Below, one piece after another: positions 8,117 through 17,282 of a DNA stretch of 64,000 nucleotides. Location of the stretch: contig NZ_JAKNQL010000014.1 of NCBI RefSeq assembly GCF_022662375.1, forward strand, positions 62,001-126,000, read 5' to 3'. The stretch is from Pseudomonas sp. CROZ-RG-20F-R04-15 (GTDB lineage: Bacteria; Pseudomonadota; Gammaproteobacteria; Pseudomonadales; Pseudomonadaceae). The position numbers were made by a program, and so were the translations under genes. The notes beneath the pieces are model-generated. The model ran no database searches. It was not told the origin of the DNA and saw only the letters and a program-made list of their open reading frames with translations. Numbering within the stretch: the first letter of the stretch is position 1; each line of letters opens with the position of its first letter.

Positions 8117-10030
8117 TCAGGAAGACAGGTAGGAGGAGCGGGTCAGGCCCAGACGCAAGGCATCGAGAAATTGCGTGCGCTCGCTGGCACTGATGCGGGC
8201 ACTGGCGCACTTGTCGCGGTAGTGGGTCATCAGTTCTTCCGGCGACAAGTGCACGTAACGCAGCATGTCTTCGATGGTGTCATGGGTCTCGATGCCAGCG
8301 TGGTACACGCTGCCATCGGCGTTCTGGTAGATGTTCACCGAGTCGGTGTCACCGAACAGGTTGTGCATGTCGCCGAGGATTTCCTGATAGGCGCCGACCA
8401 GGAACACGCCCAGCAGGTAGTCTTCACCTTCATTCAAACCGTGTACCGGCAGGCTGGTTTCGATGCTCTGCTCGTCGACGTACTGGTTGATCTTGCCGTC
8501 GGAGTCGCAGGTCAGATCCTGCAGCACCGCACGGCGCAGCGGCTCTTCGTCGAGACGGTGCAGCGGGATGATCGGCAGCACCTGATCGATCGCCCAGGTA
8601 TCCGGCAGGCTCTGGAACACCGAGAAGTTGCAGATGTACTTGTCGGCCAGCTTGTCGTTGAGTTCGTCGAGCACCTGACGGTGTGAACGTTGACGCGCTT
8701 TCAGCGAGTTGTGCAGGCGACGGCACACGGCGAAGTAGCACTGCTCGGCCAAGGCTTTTTCGGCCAGGGTCAGTTTGCCGTCGGCGTACTGCGCAGCCAC
8801 GTCGCTCATGTAGTGCGTGGCGCGCCAGTAGGTCTCGGTGACCATTTCGATGTCGGTCGGGCCGAGCAGGTCAACCAGCCACTGCACGGTCTCCGGCAGC
8901 GCTTCCTTGTTTTCGATTTGGGGGATTTCGTCGTTGTGCTTCTCGACGTCGGTCACCTGCACCACGAGCATCGCGTGATGCGCAGTCAGCGAACGGCCGC
9001 TTTCGGAGAAGATGTGCGGATGCGGCAGGGCCTGCGCGTCGCAGAACTCCTTGAGCATGCCGACCACGACACCGGCGTAATCGTCCATGTCGTAGTTGAT
9101 CGAGCTGGCGTTACGCGAGTGCGTACCGTCGTAGTCGACGCCCAGACCGCCACCAACGTCGATGTGGTCGACCGGCAGACCGAGGTTACGCAGCTCGCCG
9201 TAGTAACGGATCGCTTCCTTGAAGCCGTGCTGATAGTCAGCGAGGTTGGCAATCTGCGAACCCATGTGGAAGTGCAGCAGACGAATGCCCTGATCCAGAC
9301 CGGCCGCGCGGAAACGCTCGACCACCGACAGCAGTTGCGCTGCCGACAGACCAAATTTGGACTTCTCGCCACCGGTGTCGGCCCATTTCGACGAGGCCAG
9401 CGACGACAGACGCACGCGCAGGCCGACCTGTGGCTTGACCTTGAGCGAAGCCGCTTCTTCGATCACCAGGCCGACTTCGGATTCTTTCTCGATGACGATG
9501 AACACATTGTGGCCGAGCTTCTGGCCCATCAGCGCCAGACGGATGAACTCGCGGTCCTTGTAACCGTTGCAGACGATGGTGCCGCCCTTCGGCGCCAGCG
9601 CCAGCACGGCCAGCAGCTCAGGCTTGGAGCCGGCTTCCAGACCGATGGAGACGTCCTGAGTGGCGATGATGTTCTCGATCACCGCTTCTTGCTGGTTGAC
9701 CTTGATCGGGTACAGCGCGGTGTACTTGCTCTGGTATTCCAGGCGCTCGATGTTCGCATCGAAAGCACCGGTCAACTGGCGAACACGGTCTTGCAGAATG
9801 TCGGGGAAACGAACCAGCAACGGCAGGGACAAACCGCTTTTGCGCAGTTGGTCGACTTGCTCGAACAGGTCGATAGGCGAGCTGCTCGGGCCGTTCGGAC
9901 GAACTTCGACGCGACCGGCGTCATTGATCGCGAAATACCCGGCCCCCCAATGGCGAATCCCGTAAACACTGCGGCTGTCCGCAACTGTCCATTGGCTGCC
10001 ATCGTCTTTGCGTGTGCGTCGTACGGACAT
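8117..10030 (-). CDS. speA: biosynthetic arginine decarboxylase
   Basis: 637 residues, the normal length of SpeA. It converts arginine to agmatine, the first step of the agmatine route to putrescine. It is a fold III (alanine-racemase-like) PLP enzyme: the PLP lysine is in ALYPIKVNQ (Lys110), the HFHMGSQ segment and the glycine-rich DVGGGLGVDYDG motif bind substrate and phosphate, and the C-terminal DLTCDSDGKI segment supplies the conserved catalytic Cys. A 232-base gap separates it from vgrG downstream; no clear hairpin-T terminator was found there. Confidence 0.95.
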   Translation of the reverse strand: MSVRRTRKDDGSQWTVADSRSVYGIRHWGAGYFAINDAGRVEVRPNGPSSSPIDLFEQVDQLRKSGLSLPLLVRFPDILQDRVRQLTGAFDANIERLEYQSKYTALYPIKVNQQEAVIENIIATQDVSIGLEAGSKPELLAVLALAPKGGTIVCNGYKDREFIRLALMGQKLGHNVFIVIEKESEVGLVIEEAASLKVKPQVGLRVRLSSLASSKWADTGGEKSKFGLSAAQLLSVVERFRAAGLDQGIRLLHFHMGSQIANLADYQHGFKEAIRYYGELRNLGLPVDHIDVGGGLGVDYDGTHSRNASSINYDMDDYAGVVVGMLKEFCDAQALPHPHIFSESGRSLTAHHAMLVVQVTDVEKHNDEIPQIENKEALPETVQWLVDLLGPTDIEMVTETYWRATHYMSDVAAQYADGKLTLAEKALAEQCYFAVCRRLHNSLKARQRSHRQVLDELNDKLADKYICNFSVFQSLPDTWAIDQVLPIIPLHRLDEEPLRRAVLQDLTCDSDGKINQYVDEQSIETSLPVHGLNEGEDYLLGVFLVGAYQEILGDMHNLFGDTDSVNIYQNADGSVYHAGIETHDTIEDMLRYVHLSPEELMTHYRDKCASARISASERTQFLDALRLGLTRSSYLSS

Positions 10031-10249
10031 CGAAGTCCCCTATAAAGAAGTCATAGTGCGTCGCCTGATCTCAGGCCGGCGCAGTCTAAAGTATGAAAAT
10101 GACGGTTCGTCAGCGCGGCGGTAGACCGCACTGACTGCGTGGAGTTTAGAAACCGGTCATGAACAGGCTCTGTGAAAACCATGGTGACGACGCCGGATCT
10201 GCAACTGTGCAGAGCCGGATCAAGCCGCAGGTGGTTTTGACAGAGGCTG

Positions 10250-10621
10250 CTAGCCGCCGGACTTCTTCGCTTTGAAACCGTGCTTGATCAGTTCTGCCAA
10301 GAGTAGCTCGACATGATCGCCCTGGATTTCGATGATGCCGTCCTTCAACGCGCCGCCGGTGCCGCAACGTTTCTTCAACGTTGTCGCCAACTCTTTGAGC
10401 GCCTCTTCGGCCAGTGGCACGCCGGTAATGGTGGTCACCGTTTTGCCGCCACGGCCCTTGCTCTCGCGTCGCACGCGGGCAATACCGTCGCCGGCCGGGA
10501 TCACGGTTTGTTTGCAGATACAGGCGTCCACCGGCTTACTGCATTCCGGGCAATGACGACCTGCGTCGGTGGAAAATACCAGGCCACCTAAGGCGGCGAA
10601 GGATGCGGCTTTTTTGGCCAC
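10250..10621 (-). CDS. SUI1/YciH family translation factor
   Basis: 123 residues from a GTG at 10621. The GTG is preferred over the TTG two codons earlier because AAGAGGA lies six bases before it and directly abuts the TTG. The N-terminal half has a zinc-binding pair of CxxC-like clusters (HCPEC and CICK), and the C-terminal half is the SUI1 (eIF1-like) domain with RGGKTVTTITG, GTGGALKDG and IEIQGDH. Bacterial members bind the small ribosomal subunit and are linked to fidelity of initiation, but their role is not settled. It lies between speA and the Nudix gene, as recalled for P. aeruginosa. Confidence 0.88.
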   Translation of the reverse strand: MAKKAASFAALGGLVFSTDAGRHCPECSKPVDACICKQTVIPAGDGIARVRRESKGRGGKTVTTITGVPLAEEALKELATTLKKRCGTGGALKDGIIEIQGDHVELLLAELIKHGFKAKKSGG

Positions 10622-10808
10622 CGGCAATCCTCTTGGGAGGACAAAGACTGATCGCGACCTTGGGCAAGGTCATCGACCGCGAAGCCCCACTCAGGCAGGG
10701 GCAGCGCTACTGCACCGATGCTTCAATAAAAGCAGGACGGTGCAGCTTGAAAAGGTCGCGCAGTGTAACGGCAAAAAAGCGCCTTGCTAAGTGCCAATCG
10801 GCGCCAAT

Positions 10809-11366
10809 TTATGTGTTCTTTGCGACGTCGCTTTGCTGCGCCTTCAGATAGCGCTTCAATGCGGCCAGAGAGTCCGGGCAATAGGGCTTTTGCTGGATTT
10901 CCCGCATGACCTGTGCGACCGGAATAAAGCGCGCTTCCAGCACCTCTTCAGGTTGCAGTTTCAACGGCCCGTCCCACACGGCAGAAAACGCCGAACACCA
11001 CAGACGGTTGCCGGTGTCTTCGAAGTAGAAATGATCATGAGCCGTCAGCTCTACGCCGCTGACACCCAACTCTTCTTCCAGCTCACGGGCCGCCGACTCG
11101 GCATAGCTCTCATCCGCCTGCACCATGCCGCCTGCCGCGACATCCCAGTAACCCGGGTAAATCGCCTTGCTCAACGTGCGCCGGTGCACACAAAGCTCAC
11201 CGGCGGAATTGAACAACATGATGTAGGTGCCGCGACCGATGAGCCCGCGCTCGCGCAGATCGGCACGCACCAGAGCGCCGAGCAGGTTGTCCTGCTCGTC
11301 GACCCAAGCGATCTGTTCGGCATCTGAGGCGGCGCGATGGGCCGCCTCTTTGGCGTTCTGGCTCAT
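10809..11366 (-). CDS. Nudix hydrolase, YfcD-like
   Basis: 185 residues with a complete Nudix box at 80-102 (G-x5-E-x7-REL-x-EE-x-G, in GGMVQADESY...RELEEELG). Upstream residues VHRRTLSKAIYPGYWDV match the IDI/YfcD-like subgroup (isopentenyl-diphosphate isomerase-like Nudix proteins). It probably hydrolyses a nucleoside diphosphate-linked substrate; the true substrate is unknown. It starts 3 bases after the end of the DUF2333 gene, so the two are probably one transcript. Confidence 0.87.
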   Translation of the reverse strand: MSQNAKEAAHRAASDAEQIAWVDEQDNLLGALVRADLRERGLIGRGTYIMLFNSAGELCVHRRTLSKAIYPGYWDVAAGGMVQADESYAESAARELEEELGVSGVELTAHDHFYFEDTGNRLWCSAFSAVWDGPLKLQPEEVLEARFIPVAQVMREIQQKPYCPDSLAALKRYLKAQQSDVAKNT

Positions 11367-11369
11367 GAA

Positions 11370-12437
11370 TCAGCCCTGATTGAGCAGTTGACGCAAATCG
11401 ATCACAGCGGCGTTGGCCCGGGAAATATAGTTGGCCATGACCAGCGAGTGGTTGGCCAGCACGCCGAAGCCGCTGCCGTTAAGGATCATAGGACTCCAGA
11501 CCGGTTCCTGCGAGGCCTCCAGTTCACGAATGATCTGACGCACGCTGACCGTGGCGTTCTTCTTCGCCAGCACATCAGCGAAATCGACTTCGATGGCGCG
11601 CAGCAGGTGCGACAGCGCCCAGGCCTGACCGCGTGCTTCGTAGAACACGTTGTCGATCTGCATCCACGGGGTCTCGACGACTTCCTCGTCAACCTGTGGC
11701 ACTTCGCCGATGGCCGGGGTTTCGGTTTTCAGCGCGGTGTTGAGTTTGACCCGACCGACACTGGCCGACAGACGTTGCGACAAGGAGCCCAGGCGCGTGC
11801 CGACATCGCCGAGCCAGTTATTCAGGTTGTCGGCGCGAGCATAGAACAGTGCGTTTTTCTGGGTCGGATCGGACAGACGCGCCTGATAGCGGCTCAGCGA
11901 GTTGATCCCTTCCTGATACTCCGACTCACTCGACGGCAGGATCCAGCTCTTGTTGTCGAAGTTGAAACGCGGCTCCGCCTTGGCCAGATCGGCATCTTCG
12001 GCTGACTGCGATTGCGAACGGGCGAAGTCTTTGCGCAAGGCGCGGGTCAGGTCACGCACCTGCACCAGCACGCCGTACTCCCAGCTTGGCGTGTTGTCCA
12101 TCCACAGGCCAGGCGGGAAGCGGTCATTGGAGATATAGCCGCCCGGCTTGTTGAGCAAGGTGCCGGCGACGGTCTTCAGGGTTTCGACGGTGGTGTAGCC
12201 GATGACCATCTGCTTGCCTTCCTTCTCGGCAGCCATCTGGGCGTTTTGCGCGACCGGAAACAACGCCGGCTCCTGGCTCCAGTACCAGCCCAGGCCAATG
12301 GTCACCAGCAGATAAATGCCGATCAGCGTGGCCAGGGCACGACTGAAGAACAGCCCGCCAACATAGCTGCGAGTGGCCGACTTGGGCTCGGCGGCACGTT
12401 CAGGCGCGCTGCCCGCGCGGTTTTTCCAGTCCAGCAT
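11370..12437 (-). CDS. DUF2333 family inner-membrane protein
   Basis: 355 residues. A basic, polar N-terminus (1-30) is followed by one membrane helix (about 32-52, ALATLIGIYLLVTIGLGWYW); the remainder should be periplasmic. Conserved family stretches are NKPGGYISND, PPGLWMDNTPSWEYG and a C-terminal GFGVLANHSLVMANYISRANAA. The GGY..ND..PPG..MDN motif is strongly conserved in gammaproteobacterial homologues but no activity is known. The position next to the c-di-GMP cyclase gene (divergent, 434 bases away) is conserved from memory in Pseudomonas. Confidence 0.85.
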   Translation of the reverse strand: MLDWKNRAGSAPERAAEPKSATRSYVGGLFFSRALATLIGIYLLVTIGLGWYWSQEPALFPVAQNAQMAAEKEGKQMVIGYTTVETLKTVAGTLLNKPGGYISNDRFPPGLWMDNTPSWEYGVLVQVRDLTRALRKDFARSQSQSAEDADLAKAEPRFNFDNKSWILPSSESEYQEGINSLSRYQARLSDPTQKNALFYARADNLNNWLGDVGTRLGSLSQRLSASVGRVKLNTALKTETPAIGEVPQVDEEVVETPWMQIDNVFYEARGQAWALSHLLRAIEVDFADVLAKKNATVSVRQIIRELEASQEPVWSPMILNGSGFGVLANHSLVMANYISRANAAVIDLRQLLNQG

Positions 12438-12871
12438 GGCGATATCCTTTCAAATCTTGGGTTCAACGGTTCGACCACAACCATACAACAACGTGCCGAG
12501 GCCGGGCACCCGCGCGTAAAGATAAGCCGCAAATCATGTGGGCGAATGACGCTTCGATGCCAACTAAGGGAATCCCCGATGCCCGCGCCTCAGTCAATCG
12601 AGTCGCAGAGTATTGAAAACCCTCGCAAAGCTCATTCATCGTGCGGATGAACTTACGACTGACAACTCATCCAGATCGGCCCAATCAATCAGCGAGCGCC
12701 CGTTCCACGGGGATTTGAACGACGACAAGGTCGAAATTGAAACCGCTCGGTCAGAAACTGAATGGTGACGCACTGCAGATTATTGACGTACGACACTCGT
12801 CTAAGGGAAAAGAGGTGCTAGCATAGAGCCACCAGTCGATCTCAGCATGCAGCCTAACTAGTAGTCAGGAT
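12438..12871. other. 434-base divergent intergenic region between DUF2333 and gcbA
   Basis: It must hold the promoters of both flanking genes, but no -35/-10 pair of good quality was recognised. It contains one small reading frame with a good ribosome binding site (12579-12650, listed separately). No REP-like doublet, tRNA or terminator was seen. Confidence 0.4.
12579..12650 (+). CDS. possible 23-residue peptide upstream of gcbA
   Basis: An ATG at 12579 follows AAGGGA with a seven-to-eight-base spacer and opens 23 codons ending in TGA at 12650. The peptide is polar (MPAPQSIESQSIENPRKAHS plus SCG) with the tandem QSIESQSIEN. It lies on the gcbA strand 220 bases before gcbA. There is no homology evidence; it could be chance, a leader peptide, or part of an untranslated RNA. 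Confidence 0.25.
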   Translation: MPAPQSIESQSIENPRKAHSSCG

Positions 12872-14542
12872 ATGACCGAGCCAGAAGACCCCAGCCGTGA
12901 GCGTCTCAAGCACCACTTTGCCCAGCGGGTAATTCATCAGGCACGTCAGATTCTTGAGATATGGCAGCGCCTGCAACGCAGTGAGTGGTCCACTGTCGAC
13001 CTCGCCGAACTGAGCGAGGCGAACCTGCGCCTGCTGCGTTTTGCCGAGCGTTTCGAACAGCCCGAACATACTCAGCTTGCGCGCCATATCAGTCAGTCGC
13101 TGGAAGCGGTGGACGCCAATCGCGGCCGTCTCAGCAGTGGCCTGATCACCGACCTCAATCGCTTGATGCAGCGCTTGTCGCGCACCGGCCTGCGCCATGG
13201 CGATCAACTCGATCAGACTTTCCTGCCGCCGCTGCGCAAACCGATCTACGTGATGCTGCAGGACCACGACCGCGCCGAACGTCTGGCCAAGCAACTGGAG
13301 TTCTTCGGCCTGAGCGCTCAGGCGCTGGACAGTGTTTCGGCCTTCCGCTCATCGATGGTCGAGCGCCTGCCAGCGGCGATCGTCATGGACGTCGATTTCA
13401 GCGGTGCCGGTATCGGTCTGAAACTCGCCGCCGAAGCCCAGGTCGGCCTGGAAGAGCCGCTGCCGCTGCTGTTCTTCAGCCTGCACGAAACCGACACGCC
13501 GACCCGCCTCGCTGCCGTGCGTGCTGGCGGTCAGGAATTCCTCACTGGCACCCTCGAAGCGTCGAGCCTGCTGGAGAAGATCGAAGTCCTCACCTGCGTC
13601 GCCCAGTACGAGCCTTATAAAGTGTTGATCATCGACGACTCGCGTGCGCAAGCCTTGCACACCGAACGCCTGCTCAACAGCGCCGGCATCGTCACGCGCA
13701 CCTTGATCGAACCAATTCAGGCAATGGCCGAGCTGGCGGATTTCCAGCCGGACCTGATCATTCTCGACATGTACATGCCGGCCTGCACCGGCACCGAACT
13801 GGCCAAAGTGATTCGCCACAACGACCGTTATGTCAGCGTGCCGATCATCTATCTGTCGGCCGAGGACGATCTGGACAAGCAGCTTGACGCCATGAGCGAG
13901 GGCGGCGATGACTTCCTGACCAAACCGATCAAGCCGCGTCACCTGATCACTACCGTGCGCAACCGCGCCGCTCGGGCGCGCAATCTGAAAGCGCGAATGG
14001 TCCGCGACAGCCTCACTGGTTTGTATAACCACACGCACATTCTGCAATTGCTCGAAGACTGCTCGTTCCGCGCCCGCCGTGAGAACAAGCCGCTGAGCTT
14101 TGCCATGCTCGACATCGACCACTTCAAACGGGTCAACGACAGCCACGGCCACCCGATGGGCGACCGGGTGATCAAAAGTCTGGCGTTGTTTCTCAAACAG
14201 CGTTTGCGCAAAACCGACTTCATCGGCCGCTACGGCGGTGAAGAGTTCGCCATCGTCATGCCCGACACCGATATAGAAGCGGCGCACAAAGTGCTCGACG
14301 AAATTCGCCAGCGCTTTGCCGAAATTCATTACCCGGCGCAGCCGCAGGATTTGTGGTGCACCTTCAGTGCCGGCGTGGTGGAAATGCACGACGACTGCGA
14401 CAGTCTGATGATGGCCAGCCAGGCCGACGAGGCGCTGTACCGTGCCAAGGGTGCCGGACGCAATCGGGTGCAGACCGCACGCGACTCAAAGCAAAGTGCC
14501 ACTTTTTCATCGGATTCCACTGATTCGGTCATAACCCTGTAA
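12872..14542 (+). CDS. gcbA: diguanylate cyclase GcbA (REC-REC-GGDEF)
   Basis: 556 residues. The N-terminal 115 residues are helical and unassigned. Two receiver modules follow: residues about 125-240 (degenerate, VMDVDF around 171-176) and 249-365 with the full acidic pocket (DD at 255-256), the phospho-acceptor Asp299 in LIILDMYMP and Lys351 in TKP. The GGDEF domain (about 375-545) has the active-site GGEEF at 455-459 and an RxxD inhibitory site (RKTD, 446-449) five residues before it, so it should synthesise c-di-GMP and be feedback-inhibited. Architecture and position before the ctpL-type chemoreceptor match GcbA (PA4843), which promotes surface attachment. The AGGA before the ATG is unusually close, so the start is less certain than the gene. 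Confidence 0.85.
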   Translation: MTEPEDPSRERLKHHFAQRVIHQARQILEIWQRLQRSEWSTVDLAELSEANLRLLRFAERFEQPEHTQLARHISQSLEAVDANRGRLSSGLITDLNRLMQRLSRTGLRHGDQLDQTFLPPLRKPIYVMLQDHDRAERLAKQLEFFGLSAQALDSVSAFRSSMVERLPAAIVMDVDFSGAGIGLKLAAEAQVGLEEPLPLLFFSLHETDTPTRLAAVRAGGQEFLTGTLEASSLLEKIEVLTCVAQYEPYKVLIIDDSRAQALHTERLLNSAGIVTRTLIEPIQAMAELADFQPDLIILDMYMPACTGTELAKVIRHNDRYVSVPIIYLSAEDDLDKQLDAMSEGGDDFLTKPIKPRHLITTVRNRAARARNLKARMVRDSLTGLYNHTHILQLLEDCSFRARRENKPLSFAMLDIDHFKRVNDSHGHPMGDRVIKSLALFLKQRLRKTDFIGRYGGEEFAIVMPDTDIEAAHKVLDEIRQRFAEIHYPAQPQDLWCTFSAGVVEMHDDCDSLMMASQADEALYRAKGAGRNRVQTARDSKQSATFSSDSTDSVITL

Positions 14543-14593
14543 CAGAACCGCAATAAATTCAGGCGCTTACCATTTCTGCCGTTGGTAGCCGTC

Positions 14594-16540
14594 ATGCGCC
14601 TGAAGTTGCTCACCAATCTCAATACGCTGCTGCTGGTCGCCGTGTGCCTCGCACTCGGCGCCACGCTGTGGTGGTCGCAAAAAGCCCTCGAACGCCCGTA
14701 CCTGTTGATGGAGCGCTATCTGGGCCTGTCGCAGCAGTTTCAGAACGAGGTCGCACGCAACGTCGAGGATTACCTCGGCAGCGGTGATGCCCTGCGCCTG
14801 AGCGGCGCCAGTCAGGCCATCGATAGCCTGCGCAAAGAACTCGATGAGTTGCCGCCGGCGCTGGCTGAAACGCTGCGCCCGAGCCTGTCGGGCCTGGATG
14901 AGTTCAGCAAAACCGACTTGCTCGCGGCCGGCAAACTGGCGGGTGATCCGCAGGCGTTGCTATTACAGGCCGAGCGCGAATTGAGCGCCAGCCTTGAGCA
15001 ACTCAGCACTTATGCCAACGGCAACGCGGCCTATATGACACCACTGCTGGTTGCCTCTCAGCATTTGGGCAAACTGTCGCTGGCACGGGACAAACTGGTC
15101 AGCAGCGGGCGCAGTGAACTGGCCGCCGATGTCGAGCGCGAGGTCACCAACATCCGCACGCAAGCGCAATTGATCGATGCCCTGCCCTTGCTTGGCGTGG
15201 TCGCCAACAGTGAGTCCGGCAGTGATGACTTCGCCGCGATGATGGGCATCGAAAACACTGAAAAAACTGTCGCCGAAGACGCCGGTGTCAGTTTCAAACG
15301 TGAACTCAACAGTCTGCTCGGGCGCTACCCGGCGGAGCTGGCGCGTACCCGCGATCAGATCCAGAAACGCACCGACCTGAGCACTGCCACTCACCAGAAA
15401 ATCGCCGCTGTGCAACAAGCCATCGCTGGACTGGAGCCGGTCGTGCGCGCTCAGCACGGGCAAATTCAAGGCGAAGTACGCCTGATGCAAGGCGTGATGA
15501 TCGGTTTGATTCTGCTGATCGCTTTACTGATCGACACCTTGCAGCGGCGTCTCTCGCGCACCCTGACCAATCTCGCGCCAGCGCTTTCAACCTGGGCCGA
15601 GGGCGATTTCAGTCGCGACATACATCTGGGCAAAACCAATCGTGAACTGCACGACATCGAAGCCTCGCTCAACCGCTTGCGTGCCTATCTGGTGGATCTG
15701 GTCGGGACGATTCGCGGCAATGCCGAACAAGTCGCAGGCAGCAGCCGCACCCTCGCCGAACTGAGTAACGACTTGCACAGCGGCGCCGAACATCAGGCCG
15801 GCGATACCGCACTGATCCGCGATTCCCTCGGCGAACTCGAAGCGACAATCCAGCAGGTTGCCGGTGATGCCCAGCAAGCAGCAGACGCCAGTCGTCATGC
15901 CGGGCTGGCGGTCGAGCATGGCCAGACGGTGATCGGCCAGAGCCTGACCGGCCTGCACGCCTTGGTCGGCGAAGTGCAAGGCAACGCGCAGATGATCGAG
16001 CATCTGGCCGAGGAGTCAGCGACCATCGGCGGCGTGTTGACGGTAATTCGCTCGATTGCCGACCAGACCAATCTACTCGCGCTGAACGCGGCGATTGAAG
16101 CGGCGCGCGCCGGGGAAATGGGGCGGGGTTTTGCCGTGGTGGCCGAGGAAGTGCGCTCGCTGGCCCAACGCACCGCCGGCGCGACCGCCGAAATTCAGAC
16201 GCTGATTGCCGGCCTGCAAACGGCGGCACGGCAATCGGTCGAAGGCATACGCGCACAGGTCGAACATGCCGAAGCCACCGCCAATCAGGCGCAAGCGGCG
16301 GACGGTGCGCTGGATAAAATTGTCGGTGCGATCCAGACCATTTCCGACACGGCGATCCGCATTGCCGATGTCACCGCGCAGCAGAGTGGCGCGGTCAGCG
16401 AGATTCGCGATCACAGTGAGCGGATTCATCAGTTGGGTGGGGATAACCTGGTGCGTATCGGTCGTGGGCGCGAACAGGGTGAGAACCTGTTGGTATTGGG
16501 CGGACAACTGCATACCGCCGTACAAGCCTTTCGCGTCTGA
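14594..16540 (+). CDS. ctpL: methyl-accepting chemotaxis protein, CtpL-like
   Basis: 648 residues from MRLKLLTNLN. TM1 is at about 8-26, a roughly 270-residue helical periplasmic sensor follows, and TM2 is near 300-320 (MQGVMIGLILLIALLID). After a HAMP-like linker comes the cytoplasmic coiled-coil signalling domain with the universal tip (DQTNLLALNAAIEAARAG and GRGFAVVAEEVRSLAQRT). The large periplasmic domain is of the helical-bimodular type. P. aeruginosa CtpL (PA4844), which lies in the same position after gcbA, senses inorganic phosphate and some aromatics; ligand identity here is inferred from position only. It starts 51 bases after gcbA, so co-transcription is likely. Confidence 0.8.
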   Translation: MRLKLLTNLNTLLLVAVCLALGATLWWSQKALERPYLLMERYLGLSQQFQNEVARNVEDYLGSGDALRLSGASQAIDSLRKELDELPPALAETLRPSLSGLDEFSKTDLLAAGKLAGDPQALLLQAERELSASLEQLSTYANGNAAYMTPLLVASQHLGKLSLARDKLVSSGRSELAADVEREVTNIRTQAQLIDALPLLGVVANSESGSDDFAAMMGIENTEKTVAEDAGVSFKRELNSLLGRYPAELARTRDQIQKRTDLSTATHQKIAAVQQAIAGLEPVVRAQHGQIQGEVRLMQGVMIGLILLIALLIDTLQRRLSRTLTNLAPALSTWAEGDFSRDIHLGKTNRELHDIEASLNRLRAYLVDLVGTIRGNAEQVAGSSRTLAELSNDLHSGAEHQAGDTALIRDSLGELEATIQQVAGDAQQAADASRHAGLAVEHGQTVIGQSLTGLHALVGEVQGNAQMIEHLAEESATIGGVLTVIRSIADQTNLLALNAAIEAARAGEMGRGFAVVAEEVRSLAQRTAGATAEIQTLIAGLQTAARQSVEGIRAQVEHAEATANQAQAADGALDKIVGAIQTISDTAIRIADVTAQQSGAVSEIRDHSERIHQLGGDNLVRIGRGREQGENLLVLGGQLHTAVQAFRV

Positions 16541-16547
16541 TAGACCG

Positions 16548-16614
16548 CCTTCGCGAGCAGGCTCGCTTCCACAGGGGCATGCATTCCAATGTGGGAGCGA
16601 GCTTGCTCGCGAAG
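16548..16614. repeat. REPIN-like inverted doublet 3 (opposite polarity)
   Basis: Arms 16548-16573 and 16589-16614 are the same unit as in the other doublets but arranged the other way round (the CCTTCGCGAGCAGG arm comes first) with only about 15 bases between them. One base change (CTTCC for CTCCC) is seen in the left arm. It starts 7 bases after the ctpL stop. Confidence 0.75.
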
Positions 16615-16781
16615 GAGCCCGCCTCATCACCGCGAATGACCGGATCAAATCACTTGGTCACATATTTCGCGCAAACATCGGCCATCGTGCTGGCTATTGC
16701 ATAGAACTGGACAGTCACAAAGTCTTTGCGGCATAGTCGCCGGGTTCTGACGAATGCTCATTGATAACAAGGACTACGCAG

Positions 16782-17234
16782 ATGGCAACCCTACTGGTGC
16801 TGCACGGCCCCAACCTGAACCTGCTCGGCACCCGCGAACCCGGCACTTACGGTTCTACGACCCTGGCGCAGATCAATCAGGATCTGGAGCGCCGCGCCCG
16901 TGAAGCCGGCCATCATCTGCTGTATCTGCAAAGCAATGCCGAGTACGAATTGATCGACCGCATCCACGCCGCACGCGGCGAAGGTGTCGATTTCATTCTG
17001 ATCAATCCAGCAGCTTTTACACACACAAGTGTCGCATTACGTGACGCGCTGCTGGGAGTGAGCATCCCATTCATCGAAGTGCATTTGTCCAACGTGCACA
17101 AACGCGAACCTTTCCGCCATCACTCTTACTTCTCCGACGTAGCGGTGGGAGTGATCTGCGGCCTTGGCGCCAGCGGTTACCGACTGGCCCTGGAGGCTGC
17201 ACTAGAACAGCTTGAAACACAGGCAACGACTTGA
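16782..17234 (+). CDS. aroQ: type II 3-dehydroquinate dehydratase
   Basis: 150 residues from MATLLVLHGP, preceded by AAGGA nine bases upstream. It dehydrates 3-dehydroquinate to 3-dehydroshikimate in the shikimate pathway. Visible motifs are HGPNLNLLGTREPGTYG (catalytic Tyr23, Arg18), the INPAAFTHTSVALRDAL segment with the conserved Asn and His, and EVHLSNVHKREPFRHHSYFSD with the catalytic His. The length is standard. It is the first gene of the conserved aroQ-accB-accC cluster, 48 bases before accB. Confidence 0.95.
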   Translation: MATLLVLHGPNLNLLGTREPGTYGSTTLAQINQDLERRAREAGHHLLYLQSNAEYELIDRIHAARGEGVDFILINPAAFTHTSVALRDALLGVSIPFIEVHLSNVHKREPFRHHSYFSDVAVGVICGLGASGYRLALEAALEQLETQATT

Positions 17235-17282
17235 ACTACAAGCGTTAAGCGCCCCTGACCGACCCTTGGGAGTTGATGATTC

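Noticed and set aside
8690..10045. Open frame of 451 codons on the plus strand
   Set aside because: Antisense to speA; no motif.
10200..10230. Hairpin TCTGCA-ACTG-TGCAGA as terminator after the SUI1-like gene
   Set aside because: No T-run on either side; the stem is short.
10773..10805. Terminator after the Nudix gene on the minus strand
   Set aside because: A T6 run exists but the stem (GCGCC/GGCGC) is only 5 bp with a 16-base loop; too weak to list.
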